A DNA stretch of 11,954 nucleotides from an uncultured Bacilli bacterium (lineage in GTDB: Bacteria; Bacillota_I; Bacilli_A; RF39; UBA660). Location: positions 1-11,954 of the forward strand of contig CANRJE010000034.1 of the NCBI GenBank assembly GCA_947630865.1. The letters run 5' to 3'. Positions within the stretch are counted from its first letter, which is position 1. The number at the start of each line of letters is the position of its first letter. The position numbers were made by a program, and so were the translations under genes. Positions 1 through 6,684 of the stretch are shown piece by piece. The notes beneath the pieces were generated by a model. The model did not search any database. It was not told where the DNA came from and was given only the letters and a program-made list of their open reading frames with translations.

Positions 1-1709
1 GCTCTTGCAGCATCACTTCCACTTGCCATAGCAACAGAACAATCAGCTTCTTTTAAGGCTAGGACATCATTAACACCATCACCAGTCATTGCTGTTGTAT
101 AACCAAGTTTCTTTAAAGCCAAAAGTATCTTTTTTTTACCAGTTGGAGTTACTCTTCCAAAAATATCATTTTCTTCAACTAATTTTAATATATCTTCATC
201 TTCAATATGACTAGCATCCATTGCTTTTAAGTCATCATCAATACCAGCTTTTTTAGCTATATTTAAAACCGTTATAGGATTATCTCCAGAAATAATCTTA
301 ATTTTAACACCTTGTTTTTTAAAGAATTCTAAAGTATCTTTTGCTTCTTTACGAATTTCATCTTCTATTAGAATAAATCCAATTATCTCTAAATCTTTAG
401 GTTCTTTAGTTAATTCTTCATCATTTTTACAAACAACTAAAATACGATAATCTTCTTGATAATCTTTAATTAAAGAATAATCACGTGTCTTCTCATCTTT
501 TAAAACATATTCATAAGCTCCAATATAGTATGAAGCATCATTATCAAATGCTACTGCTGAAAATTTTCTTTCTGATGAAAATGGTATTTTATCTTTAATT
601 TTAACATTAATTGCTTCACTATACTTTTCTTTTAAAGCTTTAAAAGTTGGACTCTCATCATATAAAGAATTAGTTAATTTTAAAATTATCTTAGAAAATT
701 CACTTTTTGTATATTTTGAAGTTGGAATTATATCATGTACTCTCATATTACCTGTTGTTATAGTTCCTGTTTTATCTAAACATATAACATTTACTCTTGA
801 CAAGGTTTCAATACAATATAATTGTTGAACTAAAACTTTAGATCTTGAAAGTCTTACAACACTTACAGCCATAACTGAACTAGTAAGTAAAACTAAACCT
901 TCGGGTATCATTCCAATTAAGGCTGCAACAGTATTGATAATTGAATCACTTATACTACTACCTATTATCATATATTGATTACAAAATAAAGCTGTTCCAA
1001 GAGGAATAATGATAATTGATAAAACTTTAACAATTTTTTCAAAAGAATTTAAAATGACTGAATTAATTTCCTTAATATATTTTGCTTCTGCAGAAATAGT
1101 ATTAATATAATTACTACTTCCAACATGAAGAACTTGAGCAATACAATCTCCTGAAACAATAAAACTTCCTGATAAAATAGTATCTCCAGCTTTTTTAACA
1201 ATTGTATTTGATTCACCAGTTATAAATGATTCATTAACCTCAACTACCCCACTTCTAATAATTGAATCAACAACAATTTGATTTCCTGTTTTTAAAAGAA
1301 TTATATCATCTAAAACAATTTGTTCATTTTCTATTTCTTTTTCTTTACCATCTCTTATAACATTAGTTTTACTACTTGAAACAAGAGATAATCTATCAAT
1401 AGTTTTCTTTGAAATAATTTCTTGAATAGTACTAATTACAGTATTGCAAAAGATTACTCCCATGAATAAACAGTTTTTTAAAGAGTAAAGTATTTGACCA
1501 GAAAAAATTCCTGCTAAAATAACAGCAGCTCCTAAAAAGATATTTAAAAAGTTGAAATATGTAAATACATTGCTAGTAATAATTTCTTTAATTGTTTTTG
1601 TTTTAGGCTGATTATTATAATTAACAAGTCCTTTATTAAATCTATCAGCTACTTCATTATTTGTTAAACCAATTTTAATATCAGTTCTAGTATCTAATTC
1701 ATTTTTCAT
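1..1709 (-). CDS. Cation-translocating P-type ATPase, CtpE-like (C-terminus beyond window)
   Basis: This is an ATP-driven cation pump of the inner membrane; 569 codons from the ATG are inside the window. Seen directly: an N-terminal membrane pair around residues 35-80, the actuator motif TGES at 164-167, and a membrane segment with IPEGL (P269). The phosphorylation motif DKTGT follows with D312, then an N-domain stretch PFSSERKFSAVAF, and the hinge motif GDGVND at 543-548. The reading frame then runs off the window at AMASGSDAAR, so the last membrane helices (usually six in this family) are not visible. The IPEGL form and the GSGS/AAR ending resemble the CtpE group, for which calcium uptake has been reported; the ion here is inference. 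An SD (AAGGAGAAG, 1719-1711) precedes the start, and the stop of the upstream glycosyltransferase is 13 nt away, so the two are probably co-transcribed. Confidence 0.93.
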   Translation of the reverse strand, partial: MKNELDTRTDIKIGLTNNEVADRFNKGLVNYNNQPKTKTIKEIITSNVFTYFNFLNIFLGAAVILAGIFSGQILYSLKNCLFMGVIFCNTVISTIQEIISKKTIDRLSLVSSSKTNVIRDGKEKEIENEQIVLDDIILLKTGNQIVVDSIIRSGVVEVNESFITGESNTIVKKAGDTILSGSFIVSGDCIAQVLHVGSSNYINTISAEAKYIKEINSVILNSFEKIVKVLSIIIIPLGTALFCNQYMIIGSSISDSIINTVAALIGMIPEGLVLLTSSVMAVSVVRLSRSKVLVQQLYCIETLSRVNVICLDKTGTITTGNMRVHDIIPTSKYTKSEFSKIILKLTNSLYDESPTFKALKEKYSEAINVKIKDKIPFSSERKFSAVAFDNDASYYIGAYEYVLKDEKTRDYSLIKDYQEDYRILVVCKNDEELTKEPKDLEIIGFILIEDEIRKEAKDTLEFFKKQGVKIKIISGDNPITVLNIAKKAGIDDDLKAMDASHIEDEDILKLVEENDIFGRVTPTGKKKILLALKKLGYTTAMTGDGVNDVLALKEADCSVAMASGSDAAR

Positions 1710-1722
1710 AACTTCTCCTTCA

Positions 1723-2928
1723 CTAGTCATTTAAAATATCTTCAATGGCAACTTTTTTATTATGTTTTATTTCTTCCCATATTGTATGTTTTGAAAATAA
1801 AGCCATAATAGCTGATAAAATACCACTTACCATGAATAATGGAAATAAAAGAATTCCTAAGAGAGCATTCCATATTCTTTTCTTATAATATGCTATTAAG
1901 AAAATAGAAAGACATATAGTTAAAAAGTAAGAAAGAATTCCAAAAATTATAATTACTTTAATATTTTCAATATTGAAGATAATATTAGCAAGTTCAGCAA
2001 TAAGTATTAATACTTGAAAATATGGTGCAATTGATATATAAATATTATCTAAAGCATGAATACTTTTATATTTCCAAGCTGCTTTTATTAAATCTTTACC
2101 ATATTTCTTTTGAATTTGAATAGAACCTTTAGACCATCTTTTTCTTTGAGTAATTGAAGGAATAAATTCATCTACTTGTTCATCATAAAATATGGCTTTA
2201 GATGCATATCCTATTTTTATATTATTAATAGCTGCAACAGCATTAAATTCTAAGTCCTCAGTTAAAGTTGAAGCTCGAAAGTTAAGATTATCAATTATAT
2301 CTTTTGATATATAATAACCTGTTCCATTTAAATTAGCACTGCTACCTAATTTTTCTCGAGGCTTATACAAAAAAACATTTTGAAGGTAATAAGTTAAAGC
2401 ATAACTACCACCTAACCAATTTCCATATAGATTTTTAGTATCTCTACAACCTTCAGCAACTTTATATCCATTTTCTATCTTATTATTCATTTCTTTTAAA
2501 AAATTAGGATGAACTATATTATCAGCATCAAATATTACATAAGTATCAAAAGAATTATCATCTTTAAATTTATCAAAAGCATAGTTTAAAACTTCACCTT
2601 TAGTTTGAACAGGAATATCTATTTTTAATATCTTAGCTCCTGCCTTTTTACTAACACTCTCTGTTTTATCAGTACAATTATTAGGTGCAACATATATTTG
2701 ATACATATCATTAGGATAATTTTGCTTTTTTAAACTTTCTATTAAATAAGTTATAATATTTTCTTCATTTCTTGCAGGAATTAATATTAAAAACTTATGA
2801 ATAGGTTTAAAGTTCTTTTCTTTTTTACTTTTCTTAAATACGGAAATAATTGTAAAAAAAGCAAAATGAAATCCATACATAAATAATATAAATTGTAAAA
2901 TATAAAATATTATTTTCAAAACTAACAT
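1723..2928 (-). CDS. Membrane-anchored family 2 glycosyltransferase (processive type)
   Basis: This protein likely adds sugars from a nucleotide-sugar donor to a growing polysaccharide or lipid carrier at the inner face of the membrane. It has 401 residues: one N-terminal membrane helix (about 5-30), a GT-A domain (about 45-270) and two or three C-terminal helices (about 300-378). Motifs seen are LIPARNEE at 48-55, the metal-binding DAD at 134-136, TED at 223-225 (likely catalytic Asp) and QRKRW at 261-265. The last matches the QxxRW signature of cellulose, chitin and poly-GlcNAc synthases. It starts 5 nt after the flippase stop, with AGAAAGG as SD inside the flippase end, so translation is probably coupled. 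The sugar and the product cannot be read from the sequence. Confidence 0.9.
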   Translation of the reverse strand: MLVLKIIFYILQFILFMYGFHFAFFTIISVFKKSKKEKNFKPIHKFLILIPARNEENIITYLIESLKKQNYPNDMYQIYVAPNNCTDKTESVSKKAGAKILKIDIPVQTKGEVLNYAFDKFKDDNSFDTYVIFDADNIVHPNFLKEMNNKIENGYKVAEGCRDTKNLYGNWLGGSYALTYYLQNVFLYKPREKLGSSANLNGTGYYISKDIIDNLNFRASTLTEDLEFNAVAAINNIKIGYASKAIFYDEQVDEFIPSITQRKRWSKGSIQIQKKYGKDLIKAAWKYKSIHALDNIYISIAPYFQVLILIAELANIIFNIENIKVIIIFGILSYFLTICLSIFLIAYYKKRIWNALLGILLFPLFMVSGILSAIMALFSKHTIWEEIKHNKKVAIEDILND

Positions 2929-2933
2929 ATTAT

Positions 2934-4328
2934 CTAAGCCTTTCTACGAAATTTATTTATAAAAACATCTATAAAAGATTTATTAATATAATAAGAATAT
3001 AAAATAGCAACCAAAAGACCAATACCACATAAAATATAATTCTTAATATAATATAAAAGACAAACAAAAATAAGAATTAAAAAACTAGTTAAAAGGAAAT
3101 TATCTTTCTTTAAAACAAGATATTTTCTAAGTTTTATATTTCTATATATATAAATAATAACATAAGAAATTCCCGTTGCTAAAGCAGTTGCATATAAACC
3201 AATATAACGAATAAATAAAAATCCTAATACTAAATTTAAAATTGTTGATACAACTGTTGTTTGAGCTAAAATCTTAGTGTCTTTATAAGCTGAGAATATT
3301 CCACTACAGAAGTTTGACATATTTGAAAAATAAACAGAAATTACTAAAATAGGAATATAATAGTAAGCTTCTCTAAATTCATTTTTTATTAATAGATTAA
3401 AGACAAAAGGAAGAGCTGCAATTATTAATATGGAAACACAGATTAAAAAATGTTGTAAGCTTTTATAAACACTATTGTAAAACTCATCTTTATCTTTATT
3501 ATTTAAAGCTTTACTAGCTGATTCTTTCCATGATAAATTAAAATATCCATAACAAGTATTAATAATAGTTGGAAATCTATTAGCAACAGAATATACTCCA
3601 TTTTGTCCTTCTGTTAAATAATTAATAATTAATAATCTATCAGTTAAAGCAATAATTGTCCATGATAAACTATTAGGAACAAGTGGTAAAGAATATTTTA
3701 ACATTTCTTTAACACGTTTTGGTTTAATAGTTTTAACATTAAGATGTTTATATATTTTTACTTTAAAAAGAAGCCAAATAGAAACAATACTATTTCCTAT
3801 TATATAAGATAAAAATAAACTAGTAACTCCCCAATGTAAAACGGTAATAAATAAAACATTTAAACTAATTGTTAAAAGGCTTGATAAAAAGCAAAATAAT
3901 GAATATAATTTAAATTTACTTAAACCTCTAGCAGTTGAACCAGCTAAAGCTGATAAAATACTGGCTAAGATATAAAAGATTAAATAAATTGTAAAAGGAT
4001 AATTAATAATAGTTCCTGTAATAAAGAGAATTATGCTCCAAATTAAGAAACTAAAAAGAGAAAAAACAATTGTAATTGTAAATACTTCACTTTTTTCTTT
4101 ATCCGTTTTAGCATCTATTAAGAATCTAAACATTCCCTCTTCCATTAATAAAGTAACACATGGAATTAAAAACATCGATATAGTATTTAATAAATCATAT
4201 GACCCATATTCGCTAGTTGTAAGTAAACTAGTATAAAGAGGTAACAATAAAAAACTAAGTACTTGAGTACTAAATTTTCCGATTGATATGATTAATGTAT
4301 TTTTAATAAGTTCCTTTTTCTGATTCAT
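2934..4328 (-). CDS. Polysaccharide flippase, Wzx-like (MOP superfamily)
   Basis: This is a 464-residue, almost wholly hydrophobic protein with about 12 to 14 membrane helices. The opening NTLIISIGKFSTQVLSF, followed by a LLPLYTSLLTTSEYGSYDL stretch, is the usual start of Wzx/RfbX-type oligosaccharide transporters, which move lipid-linked sugar units across the membrane. The family normally has about 400 to 500 residues, so it is full length. The start is an ATG with the SD AGGAGAG (4342-4336) at normal spacing. It is the first gene of an apparent operon with the glycosyltransferase and the P-type ATPase, and the neighbouring glycosyltransferase supports a role in surface polysaccharide export. 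A MurJ (lipid II) role is less likely, because the length and N-terminus fit Wzx better. Confidence 0.9.
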   Translation of the reverse strand: MNQKKELIKNTLIISIGKFSTQVLSFLLLPLYTSLLTTSEYGSYDLLNTISMFLIPCVTLLMEEGMFRFLIDAKTDKEKSEVFTITIVFSLFSFLIWSIILFITGTIINYPFTIYLIFYILASILSALAGSTARGLSKFKLYSLFCFLSSLLTISLNVLFITVLHWGVTSLFLSYIIGNSIVSIWLLFKVKIYKHLNVKTIKPKRVKEMLKYSLPLVPNSLSWTIIALTDRLLIINYLTEGQNGVYSVANRFPTIINTCYGYFNLSWKESASKALNNKDKDEFYNSVYKSLQHFLICVSILIIAALPFVFNLLIKNEFREAYYYIPILVISVYFSNMSNFCSGIFSAYKDTKILAQTTVVSTILNLVLGFLFIRYIGLYATALATGISYVIIYIYRNIKLRKYLVLKKDNFLLTSFLILIFVCLLYYIKNYILCGIGLLVAILYSYYINKSFIDVFINKFRRKA

Positions 4329-4346
4329 CTTATCACTCTCCTAATT

Positions 4347-4375
4347 AGTATAACATGCAACGGAAAATAAGTAAA
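4347..4375 (-). promoter_or_regulatory. Promoter of the flippase operon
   Basis: The -35 is TTTACT (4375-4370), followed by a 17-nt spacer and the -10 TATACT (4352-4347), which is preceded by TGT and so is an extended -10. Transcription should start near 4340. That is inside or next to the SD at 4342-4336, so the leader would be almost absent. No start site has been measured. Confidence 0.7.
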
Positions 4376-4397
4376 TTAGAAAACTCAAATATAGACG

Positions 4398-4412
4398 TTC
4401 TTTGACAAAGAA
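4398..4412. promoter_or_regulatory. Perfect 7-1-7 palindrome, candidate operator
   Basis: TTCTTTG-A-CAAAGAA is a perfect inverted repeat with a one-base centre. It lies in the divergent region between the flippase promoter and the promoter of the small peptide gene, and it covers a consensus TTGACA (4402-4407) on the plus strand. Position and symmetry suggest a repressor site for one or both promoters. The regulator is unknown; the 7-1-7 spacing is like Fur-family boxes, but the sequence is not a match to one that I recognise. Confidence 0.5.
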
Positions 4413-4452
4413 ATAAATATTTTATTGAATTTCTTTTTTTTTATTGTATAAT
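4402..4452 (+). promoter_or_regulatory. Promoter(s) of the 28-aa peptide gene
   Basis: Two overlapping arrangements are visible. The nearer one is TTGAAT (4425-4430), a 16-nt spacer and a perfect TATAAT (4447-4452). The upstream one is a perfect TTGACA (4402-4407), a 17-nt spacer and a weak -10 TTGAAT (4425-4430). The nearer promoter would start transcription around 4459, right at the SD, giving a leader of about nine bases. Confidence 0.65.
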
Positions 4453-4467
4453 TATATTGAGGTGTTT

Positions 4468-4554
4468 ATGAAAAAGAAAACAGTTAGACTTATAACTATT
4501 ATTTTATTATTAATCATGATAGTATCTTTTATATGTGGTCTTATTTATTTATAA
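4468..4554 (+). CDS. Small single-helix membrane peptide (28 aa), unknown function
   Basis: This is a short gene on the opposite strand to everything else. The peptide begins MKKKTVR and continues with about 20 uninterrupted hydrophobic residues (ITIILLLIMIVSFICG and on to the end at YL). That makes a positive-inside single membrane helix with no soluble domain. Evidence that it is real is its compact unit: promoter hexamers just upstream, the SD GAGGTG (4459-4464) three bases before the ATG, a TAA stop, and a terminator hairpin 15 bases later. It could be a regulatory membrane peptide, a small accessory subunit or a hydrophobic toxin. I see no paired antisense RNA to favour the last. I do not recognise a family. 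Confidence 0.65.
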   Translation: MKKKTVRLITIILLLIMIVSFICGLIYL

Positions 4555-4569
4555 AAAATTTAGTTAAAT

Positions 4570-4610
4570 AAAAAATTGTAGATTTTCTTCTACAATTTTT
4601 TTATTTTTTA
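4570..4610. terminator. Bidirectional intrinsic terminator
   Basis: A 12-bp stem pairs AAAAATTGTAGA (4571-4582) with TCTACAATTTTT (4589-4600) across a 6-nt loop. The plus-strand side runs into TTTATTTTTT and ends the small peptide transcript. The minus-strand side has T-rich sequence after the stem and ends upp-mscL. The hairpin begins directly after the mscL stop codon. Confidence 0.85.
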
Positions 4611-5041
4611 GGTTTTTTGATTTCTTTTTTAGGAATATCTCCGTCTTTTAATAAATCACGAATTTCTTCAAGCAATCTGATTTCTTCTTTTTTAGGAGGT
4701 TCAGGAGGTAATTTTTCTTTTAAATCATCTTCCTCTTTTTTTCTTAAATGACTTAGTTTACTAAATACTTGAATTACAACAAAAATTGATAGGGCAATAA
4801 TTAAGAAATTAATAATATTTTGTATAAATGAACCTATTAAAATTGAGGAAGTACCATAAGTAATTTTAATACTTGTAAAATTAATTCCTCCAATAATTAT
4901 TCCAACAAATGGCATGATAATATCATTTACTAAACTGGTAACTATAGCATTAAAAGCATTACCTATAACAACAGCAACAGCTAAATCAATAACGTTACCT
5001 TTTGAAATAAAATCTTTAAAATCATTAAAAAACTTCTTCAT
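4601..5041 (-). CDS. mscL: Large-conductance mechanosensitive channel MscL
   Basis: MscL is a homopentameric inner-membrane channel that opens under membrane tension and releases solutes after osmotic downshock. It has 146 residues, within or just above the usual family length of about 120-150. The N-terminal amphipathic helix (MKKFFNDFKDFISKGN) is followed by TM1 with GNVIDLAVAVVIG at 15-27, a periplasmic loop around 50-65, and TM2 around 67-90. The C-terminus has the charged RKKEE segment and the conserved cytoplasmic helix LLEEIRDLLKD, then a lysine-rich tail. The SD is AGGGG, about 5 nt before the ATG. The gene begins 9 nt after upp and is probably the second gene of that transcript. Confidence 0.97.
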   Translation of the reverse strand: MKKFFNDFKDFISKGNVIDLAVAVVIGNAFNAIVTSLVNDIIMPFVGIIIGGINFTSIKITYGTSSILIGSFIQNIINFLIIALSIFVVIQVFSKLSHLRKKEEDDLKEKLPPEPPKKEEIRLLEEIRDLLKDGDIPKKEIKKPKK

Positions 5042-5050
5042 ACTAATCCC

Positions 5051-5677
5051 CTATTTTGTTCCATAAATTCGGTCTCCTGCATCTCCAAGACCTGGTACTA
5101 TATAACCATTATCATTTAATTTTTCATCACATTTAGCAGTATATATTTCAACATCAGGATGGTCACTTTCAATTTTCTTAAGACCAACAGGTGCTGAAAT
5201 AATCGATAAAAATTTAATTTTTTTAACACCACGTTTTTTTAACATAGTAATAGCTGCTGAACCACTTCCTCCTGTTGCTAACATTGGATCTAAAAGAATA
5301 ACTGTTTTCTTCTCAATATTTTTTGGTAATTTACAATAATATTCAACAGGTTCAAGGGTTTCTTCATTTCTAAATAAACCAATATGTCCTATTTTAGCAT
5401 TAGGCATAACCTGTAAAACTCCATCAACCATTCCCATACCAGCTCTTAAAATCGGTACAAAAGCATAATCATTTTCATTAACTCTAAGTCCTTTTGTTTC
5501 TGTAATTGGGGTTTTAACATCATATTCATAAATACTAGCATCTTTTAAAGCTTCATAACATAAAATCATAGCTATTTCACTTATTAATTCTCTAAATTCC
5601 TTTGTACTAGTTTTTTCATTTCGCAATATCGAAATTTTGTGTTCAATCATCGGATGATTTAAAATCATTGGTTTCAT
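5051..5677 (-). CDS. upp: Uracil phosphoribosyltransferase
   Basis: This cytosolic enzyme converts uracil and PRPP to UMP and pyrophosphate in pyrimidine salvage. I chose the ATG at 5677 because it has a near-perfect SD (AGGAGGAATT) and gives 208 residues, the usual family length. The open frame extends 34 codons upstream, but that extension overlaps the promoter and does not look like the family. Motifs are ILRAG at 76-80, the PRPP loop DPMLATGGS at 130-138, and the C-terminal uracil pocket with VPGLGDAGDR (194-203). mscL follows after 9 nt. The gene has its own promoter after holA. Confidence 0.98.
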   Translation of the reverse strand: MKPMILNHPMIEHKISILRNEKTSTKEFRELISEIAMILCYEALKDASIYEYDVKTPITETKGLRVNENDYAFVPILRAGMGMVDGVLQVMPNAKIGHIGLFRNEETLEPVEYYCKLPKNIEKKTVILLDPMLATGGSGSAAITMLKKRGVKKIKFLSIISAPVGLKKIESDHPDVEIYTAKCDEKLNDNGYIVPGLGDAGDRIYGTK

Positions 5678-5701
5678 AATTCCTCCTAAATCTTTACTTC
5701 G

Positions 5702-5730
5702 ATAGTAACACATTTTCAATGTTTTGTAAA
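5702..5730 (-). promoter_or_regulatory. Promoter of upp-mscL
   Basis: The -35 is TTTACA (5730-5725), followed by a 17-nt spacer and the extended -10 TGT-TACTAT (-10 at 5707-5702). Transcription should start near 5695, about 18 nt before the upp ATG, so no attenuator fits upstream of the gene. The spacer holds a small inverted repeat ACATT-TTC-AATGT (5710-5722), which may be chance in DNA this AT-rich. Confidence 0.7.
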
Positions 5731-5762
5731 TAAATTTAGTTAATGAAAAACTGAAGTCTATT

Positions 5763-6683
5763 TTACATTTGCATAACAAAACTTAAAAAGCAAATATTAG
5801 GAAGTTGCTTTCCACTTTTAATATCTTCATCAATTGTTGCTAGTTCTTTTAAAAGATATAATAATTCTCTTTTAGTATAACTATAACCTTTACCTCTTGC
5901 TAATTTTACAGGATATTCTTTAACTCCTAATTTAGATGCAATCATTGAATCACTTAAATTACTTAAAATTTTTACATTATAAATTAATCTTATTTGATTA
6001 CTAAGCATAATTATAATTGGAAAAATCTCTGTTCCATTATTTATAAAATGTTCATATAAAAGATAACTCTTTTTTTTATCTTTTTTGATAATTGCATCTA
6101 TTAAATCAAAGATAGTTGCTTCAATATTTTGATTAGAAATCATATCTATATCATTTTTTGTAATTTTTTTTGTTGACATAGTAAAACTTTTTAATTTTTG
6201 AAGTTCTTCTTTAATCGTTTGAAAATTACTACCAACTTTATTTAAAAAATAATTAATAGTCATATTATCCATTTGATAATCTTCTAAATTTTCACGAACA
6301 AAATCAAAAGTTGATACTTCTTTAATTTTAACTATTTTAAAATACTTAAGTATAGTTGATGTTAACTTTAAACGATTATTAATTTTATCTGTTACTAAAA
6401 TTAATATATTTTCAGATGGATTTTCAAGATACTTTAAAAATATTTGTTGATTAAAAGTATCATCCATTTTATTATTTAAAAATATTGGATTAAAAAGAAC
6501 AACTACTTTCTTTCTAAAAAACATATCATAAGTATCTAAAGCTTCAATTACATCTTCAATCAAATTATTTTCTAAATCAAATTTAATTAAATCATAATCT
6601 TCCTGCAAATTTTTTAAAAGTTTATTAATTTCTTTTTCAATTAGGATATCATTATCTCCTTCAATTATAAGTAATTTATCCAT
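5763..6683 (-). CDS. holA: DNA polymerase III delta subunit
   Basis: HolA is the clamp-loader subunit that opens the beta sliding clamp. The 306-residue protein is slightly short of the usual 330-350. Seen: an N-terminal strand LLIIEGDNDILIEKEI, the DMFFRKKVVVLFNP segment of the first AAA+ like domain, and LILVTDKINNRLKLTSTILKYF. The C-terminal collar helices follow (ATIFDLIDAIIKKDKKKSYLLYE and a region ending LATIDEDIKSGK). Sequence divergence is high, as is normal for this subunit, but the order of segments is typical. I prefer the ATG at 6683, one base after the alaS stop (TAA-A-ATG), because it repeats the cmk-alaS junction exactly. An ATG four codons upstream (6695) has only a weak SD and would overlap alaS by 11 nt. 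Confidence 0.9.
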   Translation of the reverse strand: MDKLLIIEGDNDILIEKEINKLLKNLQEDYDLIKFDLENNLIEDVIEALDTYDMFFRKKVVVLFNPIFLNNKMDDTFNQQIFLKYLENPSENILILVTDKINNRLKLTSTILKYFKIVKIKEVSTFDFVRENLEDYQMDNMTINYFLNKVGSNFQTIKEELQKLKSFTMSTKKITKNDIDMISNQNIEATIFDLIDAIIKKDKKKSYLLYEHFINNGTEIFPIIIMLSNQIRLIYNVKILSNLSDSMIASKLGVKEYPVKLARGKGYSYTKRELLYLLKELATIDEDIKSGKQLPNICFLSFVMQM

Positions 6684-6684
6684 T

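Noticed and set aside
4033..4236. Plus-strand open frame of 67 codons
   Set aside because: It lies wholly inside the flippase gene on the other strand, has no SD and no recognisable protein pattern.
4468..4554. Type I toxin-antitoxin reading of the small peptide
   Set aside because: No antisense promoter or complementary small RNA could be seen across the gene; size and hydrophobicity alone are not enough.
5678..5779. 34-codon N-terminal extension of upp
   Set aside because: The region holds the upp promoter and SD and overlaps the end of holA; the extra residues do not match the enzyme, which is full length from 5677.
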